Positions 1 to 6,296 of a stretch of 11,457 nucleotides of DNA are shown piece by piece. Under the pieces are notes generated by a model that did not search any database, had not been told where the DNA came from, and saw nothing but the letters and a program-made list of their open reading frames with translations. The DNA is from Opitutaceae bacterium. GTDB taxonomy: Bacteria; Verrucomicrobiota; Verrucomicrobiia; Opitutales; Opitutaceae. The stretch spans positions 1 to 11,457 of the forward strand of contig JAIRTK010000551.1 in assembly GCA_031254955.1 (NCBI GenBank), read 5' to 3'. Every line of letters starts with the position of its first letter. Position 1 is the first letter of the stretch. The position numbers and the translations under genes were made by a program.

Positions 1-147
1 CAAGCGGCAGGGTTGCATATTATCGAGCATGGGAATCCCGCGGTTTCCCGTCGAGCAGCAAACAGCAAACGTCCGGGAAACATCAAAGGGATGCGCGATT
101 CAAAGTCGTGCCTCCCCCCCTCCCCACACACACCACCCCCCAGGGCA

Positions 148-340
148 CTCGCGCAAGGAGCGGCGGCGTCCCGCCGCCGGACGAGGCGCGGGCGCGAAGC
201 CTCGCCCGTTTTCGTATGCGCTTGGGCAACGCGAACGCCCGCGAGGGAACGGAACGGGAGGGGGAGGGAACGGGCGGGAGAGGGACGGGCGCTCGCGTTG
301 CTCGCGTCCGGCGGCGGGACGCCGCCGCTCCTTGCGCGAG
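148..340. repeat. Perfect 36-bp inverted repeat with self-palindromic arms
   Basis: Positions 148-183 are the exact reverse complement of 305-340, with 121 bp between them. Each arm also contains its own GC hairpin (GGCGGCG-TCC-CGCCGCC type). A second, inner pair (226-240 with 287-301, 15 bp, one mismatch) continues the symmetry, so the element could fold either as one long imperfect cruciform or as two separate hairpins. The spacer is purine-rich (G/A) on the plus strand from about 241 to 286. This looks like a REP/BIME-type or MITE-like element; no flanking target-site duplication was identified. Confidence 0.75.
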
Positions 341-461
341 CGCGCTTCCTCATTTTTTTGATTCTGACTCCACTTTGAAATTTTCAGGGAAGCCGTGGTG
401 ATGGATGACGGAGGCGAGGCGTTGGTTTCGGCGATACCTTGGAGGATATGGCGAGTCCGTC

Positions 462-493
462 TGTCGCTTTGATTTTGCTTTTTCCAAGCGACA
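462..493. repeat. 8-bp hairpin downstream of glycosyltransferase gene
   Basis: TGTCGCTT (462-469) and AAGCGACA (486-493) pair perfectly around a 16-nt loop. The hairpin lies 32 nt beyond the stop codon of the minus-strand glycosyltransferase, where a terminator would be expected. No T-tract follows it in the minus-strand direction, so it is at best a weak or Rho-assisted end, or protection for the 3' end. Confidence 0.3.
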
Positions 494-524
494 CGGAATG
501 CGCAACGTGGTGCATGGCGTTGTA

Positions 525-1499
525 TCATTCCGTGTTTTTGTTTTTTTCGGAACGCTCCCAGTTGAGCAGGGTATGCTCGAAGGAAAGGCGGTGGTGACGC
601 TCGACGGTCTGCAAAATCAGACCGATGGAAAAAAACAGCACGGACAATAACATCAGGCTGCTGGCAAGGATGGCAGTGGGGAAGCGCAGGACTTTCCCGG
701 TCGATATGAACTCGCACACGGGAATCGCACCAAGGCCGAGGCTGGCGATGAATATGAACACTGCTATGCCGCCGAAAAAACGCAACGGGCGGTAATCGCG
801 AAAAATCGCGACGATGGTGCGCATGACTTTTATGCCGTCGCTGAAGGTGTTCAATTTTGACACGCTGCCCTCGGGCCGCGATACGATGGGCGTGGGGATT
901 TCACGAATTTCAAAGCGTCGGTCGAGGGCAAAGAGAGTCATTTCCGTTTCCAATTCAAACCCTTCACTAAGTATGGGAAAATTGCGTGCGAAGCGGCGGC
1001 TGAACACGCGGAAGCCACTGAGAATGTCGTTTAATTGCGCATGAAAGAGCTTGTTTATCAAAAGGCGGATGAGCCTGTTTCCGAACGAGTGAAATTTGCG
1101 GTTGGTGGCGCTAGCGTAGCCGGAAAATGTGCCGCCGATCCGGTCGCCGACAGTCATGTCGGCCTCGCCGGCGAGCACGGGGCCGAGCAGGTCTTCAATG
1201 AGATCGGCGGGATAGGTGGAGTCGGCGTCGCACATCACATAGACATCGGCCTCGATGTTGGCGAATGCCCAGCGGATGGCGTTGGCCTTTCCTTGGCGGG
1301 CGACGAAGAAAACACCGCCGGGGATGCCGTGCCCGGCGAACACTTTTTTGGCGACGGCGCTGGTGGCATCGGAGGAATTGTTGTCTATGACATAGACCAA
1401 GGCGTCGGGACGTATCCGGTGAAAATCAAGTATGGTGCCCGCAACGGTCGACTCTTCGTTGTAGGCGGGTAATATGATGGCGATGCGCGGCGGATTCAT
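525..1499 (-). CDS. Family 2 glycosyltransferase, polyprenyl-phosphate type, with C-terminal membrane anchor
   Basis: This 324-residue protein is a GT-A fold glycosyltransferase of family 2. It most resembles dolichyl/undecaprenyl-phosphate sugar transferases, which move a sugar from a nucleotide donor to a lipid phosphate at the inner face of the membrane. Visible motifs are PAYNEE (11-16), DNNSSD (39-44), the metal-binding DxD inside DADSTY (91-96), LSGFRVFSRR (160-169), FELETEM (181-187) and RPEGSVSKL (208-216). Two hydrophobic helices follow (about 241-261 and 273-297) and then a basic tail. The ATG overlaps the stop of the upstream methyltransferase (ATGA, 1496-1499), so it is the third gene of a coupled operon. 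The sugar and acceptor cannot be told from sequence. Family assignment is sure; the polyprenyl-phosphate acceptor is inferred. Confidence 0.9.
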   Translation of the reverse strand: MNPPRIAIILPAYNEESTVAGTILDFHRIRPDALVYVIDNNSSDATSAVAKKVFAGHGIPGGVFFVARQGKANAIRWAFANIEADVYVMCDADSTYPADLIEDLLGPVLAGEADMTVGDRIGGTFSGYASATNRKFHSFGNRLIRLLINKLFHAQLNDILSGFRVFSRRFARNFPILSEGFELETEMTLFALDRRFEIREIPTPIVSRPEGSVSKLNTFSDGIKVMRTIVAIFRDYRPLRFFGGIAVFIFIASLGLGAIPVCEFISTGKVLRFPTAILASSLMLLSVLFFSIGLILQTVERHHRLSFEHTLLNWERSEKNKNTE

Positions 1500-2248
1500 G
1501 GCTGTTTTGTATATTCAAAGACCGCAAAAATGGTCTGCCCGAATGGGAAACGGACGACGCGCTCCACGAGCGCCTGCGGAGGAAGGATGAGTTTGTCGAA
1601 AATCCAGATTTGCCGGTCGCTCTGGCGGGAGATTTTTTTTATTTTTGTATTCACCCACCAGCCGATCATGCCAAGAGGATTGTAGTATCGAAGTTTTATG
1701 AAGTGTCCAGGCACGCTGGAAAACAGACTCCGCATCATCGGTTTGTCATAACGGCGGTAGTGGCCAAGCAGCCGGTCCATTTCGCCATACGCCCAGTTGC
1801 CAGCGGGAACTTGCAATATGATTTTGGCCCGATCGCGCAAAAACGGGAGTGCCGCCAGCAGGACGTTGCGGTCGTCAAGGATGTGCTCAAAAACATTTGT
1901 TGATACAAGTGTGTCGAATCTCCCGACCGGTGGCAGGTGATTGTGCAGGTGCTCGGAAAAAATGTTCAGGCATTTGACATTGGAATGCCACCGGGTGGCC
2001 TCGAGCAGACGCGCGTAGCAATGCTGATTTGGCTCGATGGCAAGCACGGTTCCGGATTTTTCCGCCAGCGGCACCGTCAGATTGCCGATGCCAGAGCCGA
2101 TTTCCAATACATGTTTTCCGAGGAACGGGAATATGATGCGATTTTGCCAGCGCAAATAGTTTGTGGCGCGGCGCATTTGCTCAAGATCACCGGCATAAAA
2201 GGCGTCGGTGGCAACGTCGGCGTTGATATTGATGTCGGACGCGTTCAT
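1496..2248 (-). CDS. Class I SAM-dependent methyltransferase
   Basis: The 250-residue protein has a Rossmann-fold SAM-binding core. Motif I is VLEIGSGIGNLT (47-58), with the acidic residue at the end of beta-2 in LAIEPN (69-74) and motif II around FDTLVSTNVFEHI (111-123). A GHYRRYDK segment (162-169) is typical of methyltransferases encoded beside glycosyltransferases in surface-polysaccharide loci. No signal peptide or clear membrane helix is present, so it should act in the cytoplasm, perhaps at the membrane surface. It overlaps both neighbours by 4 nt (ATGA at 2245-2248 and 1496-1499), implying translational coupling. A likely role is methylation of a sugar or lipid-linked intermediate made by the operon. 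The fold is certain; the substrate is unknown. Confidence 0.88.
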   Translation of the reverse strand: MNASDININADVATDAFYAGDLEQMRRATNYLRWQNRIIFPFLGKHVLEIGSGIGNLTVPLAEKSGTVLAIEPNQHCYARLLEATRWHSNVKCLNIFSEHLHNHLPPVGRFDTLVSTNVFEHILDDRNVLLAALPFLRDRAKIILQVPAGNWAYGEMDRLLGHYRRYDKPMMRSLFSSVPGHFIKLRYYNPLGMIGWWVNTKIKKISRQSDRQIWIFDKLILPPQALVERVVRFPFGQTIFAVFEYTKQP

Positions 2249-3768
2249 GAGTTATTTTTTGGCTCAGCTTCCAAGGACGGTGTCTCTGGAAGGGCGTTTT
2301 TTTCCGGTAGTTTTCGGCCAATCCAGTAATTGAAGAAGCGCGCGAACTCGAAGCCTTCCTTTTCCGGCTTGTTCAACGCGGTGATGAGTATGCGGTCGGC
2401 GGGTTGCATCTTGGCAAACCAAGGCTCGTGCTCGGCGAGCGCGCCGTTGGTGGTCTGAATGGCGCGCAGGGTTTGCAGGTCCTCCAGCGGCATCAGGCCC
2501 GGTTCGTAGCCGAGTATGAAACGGAACATGTGGTCGCGGGGCAGGCGGTAATAAATGCTGTAAAATGGGGACATGTCGGAACTGTATAAAATGCCGCCGC
2601 GATCCGGAAGCGCGTCCTGGAATTCCTCGACGGGGCGGGTCAGCATGGTTTTCAGATTGTTGGAATAGCGCCCGCTCAGATCGGAGCTGATGCCGAGGTA
2701 AAGCGCGGCCATGCCGACGGCGCCGGCGATCCATTTTTCACGCACGGCCAGCCGGTCAACAAATGCCAGTTGACGGCACAGCCAGACCATCAGCGCCGGC
2801 AGTCCCCAGTCATACCAGAAGCGCCCGATCGCCAGCCCGAGCAGCCAGCCAAGGATGGCGATGAGAAAATCGACCTGCCGCAACTCGCCGGCGAGGCTTC
2901 CGCCTCGCAATTTGCGCACGGTCAGAATCGCGGTGGCGAGCGCGATGCCAAACACGGGCGAGACACCGGGTTGCAATTCGGTGACGAGGTTGGTCGTGAC
3001 AATATGATTGGCGCCGATGGAGTTTATTATGGCGAAAAAGGGAAAGACAAAGATATCATACCAATCGCCCAGCAGCAGGGCGGATGCGAGCATGGCGCAC
3101 GGCACGCAGGCGGCGGTGACGAGCGCGTGGCGGCGTTTGCCGGCGAGCCAGAGGGCAAAAATGGGGATGCTCCACAAATACCAGACCGTGGGGTGCATGG
3201 CGACGCTCACGGTCAGCAGCACGAATGTAACCAGCGCCTCCTTGAGCAAGGTGCGTTTTTCGGGGCGCGACCAGAAAAACAACAATAGGACAAGCGCGGA
3301 CATGGATATGGCAAACGGACGCCCGAGCAGCAGGCGATCATACAATCCCGGATGGATTATCAGCATGATGGCTCCGGTGACAATCCACGCGGCGGGGGTG
3401 CGCGAGGCAACAAGGCCGGAAATCATGAAACCGGCGAAGGTAAGCGTGAAGGCGAGCACGACGAGGCCGTCCTGATTTATATAAAGTGCCTTGCGCGCGA
3501 GGCGGAGCGCGGCGTGCCAGCCGGGGTGGCTGTCCATTTTCGGGTCAAGGGCCGGGTTGAGCACAAGCACTTCGGACCAGGTGCGGTTGTCCACGGCGAA
3601 CGCGGCGTGGCGCAGCGCGTCGTCGCCCGGCAGGTAGCCGGTGCCGGCGACCTTGAAAGGGATCAAAAAGAGCACCGCGCCGCAGAGGGACGCGAGGAGC
3701 CATTGCGCGAGTTTGTTCATTGAATCACGCTGAAGGAGGGGCTTCGGACTGATTTGTGTTTTTGGCAT
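2245..3768 (-). CDS. Polytopic membrane protein of unknown function, GT-C glycosyltransferase-like
   Basis: I do not recognise a named family for this 507-residue protein. It has about 11-12 hydrophobic segments (approx. 18-39, 102-122, 126-140, 152-166, 178-190, 193-209, 216-234, 238-252, 271-285, 299-316, 346-360) and then a soluble C-terminal part of about 140 residues (365-507). The first extracytoplasmic loop carries paired acidic residues in PGDDALRHA (47-55) and a later HPGWH (81-85). This resembles GT-C enzymes, which keep a catalytic Asp just after helix 1 and use polyprenyl-phosphate sugars. It is first in an operon with a methyltransferase and a GT2 enzyme that could make such a donor. 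A second possible start is the ATG at 3720 (residue 17), which would put helix 1 right at the N-terminus; no Shine-Dalgarno sequence settles this. The GT-C role is inference. Confidence 0.8.
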   Translation of the reverse strand: MPKTQISPKPLLQRDSMNKLAQWLLASLCGAVLFLIPFKVAGTGYLPGDDALRHAAFAVDNRTWSEVLVLNPALDPKMDSHPGWHAALRLARKALYINQDGLVVLAFTLTFAGFMISGLVASRTPAAWIVTGAIMLIIHPGLYDRLLLGRPFAISMSALVLLLFFWSRPEKRTLLKEALVTFVLLTVSVAMHPTVWYLWSIPIFALWLAGKRRHALVTAACVPCAMLASALLLGDWYDIFVFPFFAIINSIGANHIVTTNLVTELQPGVSPVFGIALATAILTVRKLRGGSLAGELRQVDFLIAILGWLLGLAIGRFWYDWGLPALMVWLCRQLAFVDRLAVREKWIAGAVGMAALYLGISSDLSGRYSNNLKTMLTRPVEEFQDALPDRGGILYSSDMSPFYSIYYRLPRDHMFRFILGYEPGLMPLEDLQTLRAIQTTNGALAEHEPWFAKMQPADRILITALNKPEKEGFEFARFFNYWIGRKLPEKNALPETPSLEAEPKNNS

Positions 3769-3931
3769 GTGGCGGGTGGTCGTGTGTATGAATTTGTATA
3801 AGGTCGGTTTGAAAACGCCTTTGGGCGCGGCGACACAGGGAGATGATGGCGTGAAAGATGGTTTTTTATCAAATGAGCAGGTTGGTGTTTCCGTTTTTGC
3901 GCGCTTTTGCTAAAGTTGTTTGGAATTTTTC

Positions 3932-3949
3932 AAAACATTCACATGTTTT
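3932..3949 (-). promoter_or_regulatory. Leader hairpin with GNRA-type tetraloop
   Basis: AAAACAT-(4 nt)-ATGTTTT forms a perfect 7-bp stem. Read on the minus strand, as in the operon transcript, the loop is GTGA, which fits the GNRA tetraloop class. It begins about 25 nt after the predicted transcription start and lies within the AT-rich leader of the glycan operon. A role in RNA stability or regulation is speculative. Confidence 0.3.
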
Positions 3950-3981
3950 TAGAGCATCTATCAAAAAGATTGTCAGGCGCT

Positions 3982-4009
3982 CTTATATTTGCGTTTTCAG
4001 CGTTTTCAA
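3982..4009 (-). promoter_or_regulatory. Sigma70-like promoter for the 3768-525 operon
   Basis: On the minus strand, TTGAAA (-35, plus coordinates 4004-4009) is followed after 16 nt by TATAAG (-10, 3982-3987), each five of six to consensus. The surroundings are AT-rich. The predicted start near 3975 leaves a leader of about 207 nt before the ATG at 3768, or about 255 nt before the alternative at 3720. It lies just past the stop of the SGNH-like gene (4037), so the glycan operon is probably transcribed independently of that gene. Confidence 0.5.
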
Positions 4010-4036
4010 AATGGCGCGGGCGCGGCGCCGGTAAGG

Positions 4037-5113
4037 TCAGTGGCCGGCGGCGGGGGTCGCGGCGGCGGGGGCGCTGACGGAGGTTGTGTGTTTGGCGGAC
4101 GGACAGACGGCGCGGGCGGCGCCTTTCCCGAGCGACACGGAATGCGCGATGCGGCGGAGGTCGTCGGCGTCATCCTGAGTCAAGTCATCCGGCACGAAGG
4201 TCACGCCCGTGCAAGCGACTCCGTAGAAACCCTCGAAAAACACGCAGCCCGTCAGGTATCGTCCCGCGATGTTGGCATGGATGGCGTCGAGGCCGAACAC
4301 CTGCTTGCCCTTCTTGTCTTTCCTCCAGCGCCAGCCGATATTGAGGCTGCCTTTCTGGTCGGGCAGCCGTCCGGCGGGCGGGTTTTTGAAATCGAAATCC
4401 GGATCGGGCCGATACTGCCAGCGCGGCGTGCCGCGCGCCGCCTGCATCGCGTCGCCGGAGGGCAGGATGCGCAACCCTTCATAGCGGGCGGAGAGTTCCT
4501 TGTAGGCGGCGCGCAGGCCGTCATACATTTTTTGCTGGGTGAAGCCGTCGTCTTTTTGAAAAAAGGGATGGTCCTCGCGGTAGGCCCAAGTCTGGTGAAT
4601 GACGATTTCGGCCTTGGGCGCGAGTCTGCGGATAGCGTCGATGAGTTGCTTCGCGTGAGGCTCCTGATACTCCGGTTTGTAGCTGCGCTGGCTCCATTCC
4701 TGAATCGTAACGAAGTCCCAATCCACGGCGGCAAGCGCCTCGGGCAGGCTGACCTTGTCCTTGCCGGTGATGCCGAGCACGCCGGGGTTGTTGCGATACG
4801 GGCTGCCCTCGGGGTCGTCCGGGTTTGCGAGCGCGGCGTTCAGGTGGCGCGCATGGCGTTCGAGCGAGCAGCCGCCCAGGTTGGCGCGAAAAAGCACGAG
4901 CTTCCGCCCGGTGGATTCGACGATTTTCGGCAGGAACGAAGTCGCATCATTCGCGAAACTGTTGCCGATGGTGAGCACCTTGGCGGCGTCGCGCGGCGCC
5001 GGCTTGCAAGCGGCGGTCGACTGGGCGGCAAGGCCCGGGCCGAAATTAAAAACTCCCGCCAAAATGCACGCGAGAAACGCGGGGCGGCGCAGGAACAGGG
5101 CAAATACTTTCAT
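4037..5113 (-). CDS. Secreted SGNH-hydrolase-like protein (DUF4886 type)
   Basis: The 358-residue protein has a Sec-type signal peptide (about 1-30: basic RR, hydrophobic core, cleavage near GLAA-QS). The mature part carries SGNH-type blocks: block I LTIGNSFA (47-54) with probable nucleophile Ser52, block II-like ANLGGCS (77-83), VTIQEWSQ (135-142), IVIHQTWAYR (170-179) and a block V DAIH (276-279) giving the Asp/His of the triad. This pattern fits DUF4886, an SGNH/GDSL branch thought to act on esters such as acetylated glycans. The C-terminus (about 335-358) is a low-complexity Ala/Ser/Thr/Pro tail. It is alone in its transcription unit: 268 nt separate it from the next minus-strand gene, and it is divergent from tsaB. 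Periplasmic or surface carbohydrate deacetylation is inferred; the natural substrate is unknown. Confidence 0.8.
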   Translation of the reverse strand: MKVFALFLRRPAFLACILAGVFNFGPGLAAQSTAACKPAPRDAAKVLTIGNSFANDATSFLPKIVESTGRKLVLFRANLGGCSLERHARHLNAALANPDDPEGSPYRNNPGVLGITGKDKVSLPEALAAVDWDFVTIQEWSQRSYKPEYQEPHAKQLIDAIRRLAPKAEIVIHQTWAYREDHPFFQKDDGFTQQKMYDGLRAAYKELSARYEGLRILPSGDAMQAARGTPRWQYRPDPDFDFKNPPAGRLPDQKGSLNIGWRWRKDKKGKQVFGLDAIHANIAGRYLTGCVFFEGFYGVACTGVTFVPDDLTQDDADDLRRIAHSVSLGKGAARAVCPSAKHTTSVSAPAAATPAAGH

Positions 5114-5159
5114 CGCCGGCTAAAAAAACGCCTGCCCGAAAGATTGCAAACGTGATTCC

Positions 5160-5168
5160 TGTTATACA
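5160..5168 (+). promoter_or_regulatory. Extended -10 element for tsaB
   Basis: TG-T-TATACA matches the extended -10 pattern (TGn before a TATAAT-like hexamer, four of six). A TTGCAA lies upstream at 5144-5149, but the 13-nt spacing is too short for a normal -35. The predicted start near 5175 gives a leader of about 120 nt to the ATG at 5298. Confidence 0.25.
5161..5166 (-). promoter_or_regulatory. -10 element for the SGNH-like gene
   Basis: On the minus strand this reads TATAAC (five of six to TATAAT), about 48 nt before the ATG at 5113. No convincing -35 is present. It is embedded in a near-palindrome that also gives a plus-strand -10-like box, so the two divergent promoters may overlap. 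Confidence 0.35.
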
Positions 5169-5297
5169 AATTACTGGCTGCGCGTGCCATCCCGCCCGGA
5201 CGCCGTGGAACTTTTTCTTGCCTCGCGGACAGACCGTCGCTTGCCAACCGTCCGCATCCGGCATCACACTTCCGCCTTTCTCGTCACGCCATCAACC

Positions 5298-6077
5298 ATG
5301 TCCGCGCCGCAGCCGCAATCCAGCCCCTCCTCCGTCCCCCAATCGCTCTCGCTGGCCGGCCTGCTCGACGCGCACCAAGTGCTCCTCGTGCTCGACGCCG
5401 CCTCCGCGCGCGTGCAAACCGGTCTGCTTTCCCGGAGCGGCGGGACGCGCTGGGAAACCGGCGACGCCGAAGCGGGCGCCGCGATTTTCTCCGGGGTGGA
5501 AAAACTTCTCGCCGCCGGCGCGCTGTCGCGGCTCGACGACGTGGGCGCCTTCGTGTTTTGCGACGGCCCCGGCTCACTGCTCGGCATCCGCACCGCGGCT
5601 GTCGCCATCCGCTCGTGGAATGTGCTCCGCCCGCGTCCCGTGTATTCGTATTGCAGCCTCGAACTCGTCGCCCGCGCGCTCGCGCTCGCGACCCTTGCCA
5701 TAGACGAAAAACTCCGCGACTTCGCCGTCATCGCCGACGCGCGCCGCGACACCTGGCACCGCGTCGCGGTCGATGCCTCGGGAAACATCTCCCCGCTCCA
5801 GCGCGTCCCTGCCGCCGAACTGGGCGCTGCCGACGCCGCCACGGCGCTCGTCATGCCGGAGTATTTCCGCCACTGGACGCCGCTCCCTGTCCCGGCGCAC
5901 CGCGTCCGCTCCGTCCCCTACTCTCTCGCCAGCCTGCTCCCGCCGCTCGCCGACGCGCCGCTCTTCGCGCCCGCGCCCGAACCGGATGCGTTTCTCCACG
6001 AGGAGCCGGCCTATAAAACCTGGACCCCGCAAATCCACCGCGCTCCCGCGACGCGGGAAAGTGACAGTAACAAGTGA
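5298..6077 (+). CDS. tsaB: tRNA threonylcarbamoyladenosine biosynthesis protein TsaB
   Basis: This 259-residue protein matches the ASKHA-fold TsaB family. TsaB scaffolds the TsaBDE complex that transfers threonylcarbamoyl to A37 of ANN-decoding tRNAs. Seen are an N-terminal strand VLLVLDAAS (28-36), like the family's ILALDTS; GPGSLLGIRTA (90-100), matching the TsaB GPGSFTGVR signature; SYCSLELVA (117-125), like GVSSLEALA; ADARRDTW (146-153), like DARRGEVY; and a C-terminal EPAYKTWTPQIHR (236-248), like EPxYLR. The ATG at 5298 was chosen because it places the first strand near the N-terminus; an in-frame ATG at 5184 would add 38 residues. No Shine-Dalgarno sequence is seen. The last codons (ESDSNK-stop) are read from a heptamer repeat array, so the C-terminal tail appears repeat-derived. 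The enzyme is diverged, so assignment is good but not absolute. Confidence 0.78.
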   Translation: MSAPQPQSSPSSVPQSLSLAGLLDAHQVLLVLDAASARVQTGLLSRSGGTRWETGDAEAGAAIFSGVEKLLAAGALSRLDDVGAFVFCDGPGSLLGIRTAAVAIRSWNVLRPRPVYSYCSLELVARALALATLAIDEKLRDFAVIADARRDTWHRVAVDASGNISPLQRVPAAELGAADAATALVMPEYFRHWTPLPVPAHRVRSVPYSLASLLPPLADAPLFAPAPEPDAFLHEEPAYKTWTPQIHRAPATRESDSNK

Positions 6078-6098
6078 CAAGTAACAAGTGACAAGCGA
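6058..6098 (+). repeat. Heptamer tandem array, left half (CAAGTRA units)
   Basis: About six 7-nt units: AAAGTGA, CAGTAA (one base short), CAAGTGA, CAAGTAA, CAAGTGA, CAAGCGA. The third unit (6071-6077) contains the tsaB stop codon TGA. It is the inverted partner of the array at 6170-6239. Confidence 0.7.
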
Positions 6099-6169
6099 CA
6101 AGGCGCAACACCTGCCCGCCGCCGCCTTTTTCCCCTTTTTTTTCCTTTCTTTGTATCTTCACCCACCCC

Positions 6170-6239
6170 CCACCAGCCACCCGCCACCAGCCACCTGCCT
6201 CCCGCTACCCGCCACCTGCTACTTGCCACTTGTTACTTG
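6170..6239 (+). repeat. Heptamer tandem array, right half (YYACYNG units)
   Basis: Ten uninterrupted 7-nt units run from CCACCAG (6170) through CCACCTG and CTACTTG to TTACTTG (6233-6239). The units grade from a C-rich form into the reverse complement of the left array. 6222-6239 pairs with 6078-6095 over 18 bp with one mismatch. The architecture recalls the heptameric STRR repeats known in cyanobacteria, but this is a resemblance only. Confidence 0.75.
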
Positions 6240-6240
6240 C

Positions 6241-6296
6241 CCCATCCACCCAATCCCATCCTCCCAATCCCTTCCTCCCAATCCCTTCCCATCCCC
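6241..6296 (+). repeat. Pyrimidine-rich ~14-bp tandem repeat before alr
   Basis: Degenerate units of about 14 nt built on CTTCCTCCCAATCC run directly up to the alr start codon at 6297. The plus strand has no G in this stretch, so no Shine-Dalgarno sequence can form. The resulting mRNA leader would be unstructured and C/U-rich. Confidence 0.6.

Larger units (their letters stand above)
1..524. other. Non-coding, repeat-bearing stretch at left edge
   Basis: No convincing gene is visible. The open frames here are low-complexity (Arg/Pro/Gly-rich), overlap on both strands and match no family I recognise. The stretch holds a C-run region (about 111-141), a large GC-rich inverted repeat (148-340, listed separately), a more AT-rich part (about 340-490) that follows the 3' end of the minus-strand operon, and a small hairpin at 462-493. 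An 8-bp inverted repeat (GTTTCCCG at 43-50, CGGGAAAC at 74-81) is also present. No T-tracted terminator for the minus-strand operon was found. Confidence 0.6.

Noticed and set aside
1..524. tRNA or other structured RNA gene in the left gap
   Set aside because: Hairpins are present but no cloverleaf, anticodon arm or CCA-type end could be found.
100..717. 205-codon minus-strand frame across the left repeat
   Set aside because: Overlaps the 3' end of the glycosyltransferase and translates the inverted repeat into Arg/Pro-rich sequence.
3769..3830. TATACA-like -10 box close to the 3768 start (minus strand, plus coordinates near 3798)
   Set aside because: No acceptable -35 at the proper distance; the 3982-4009 promoter is much better.
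3989..5155. 388-codon plus-strand frame opposite the SGNH-like gene
   Set aside because: Mirrors a gene with signal peptide and SGNH motifs; its own sequence is Gly/Ala/Arg-rich without motifs.
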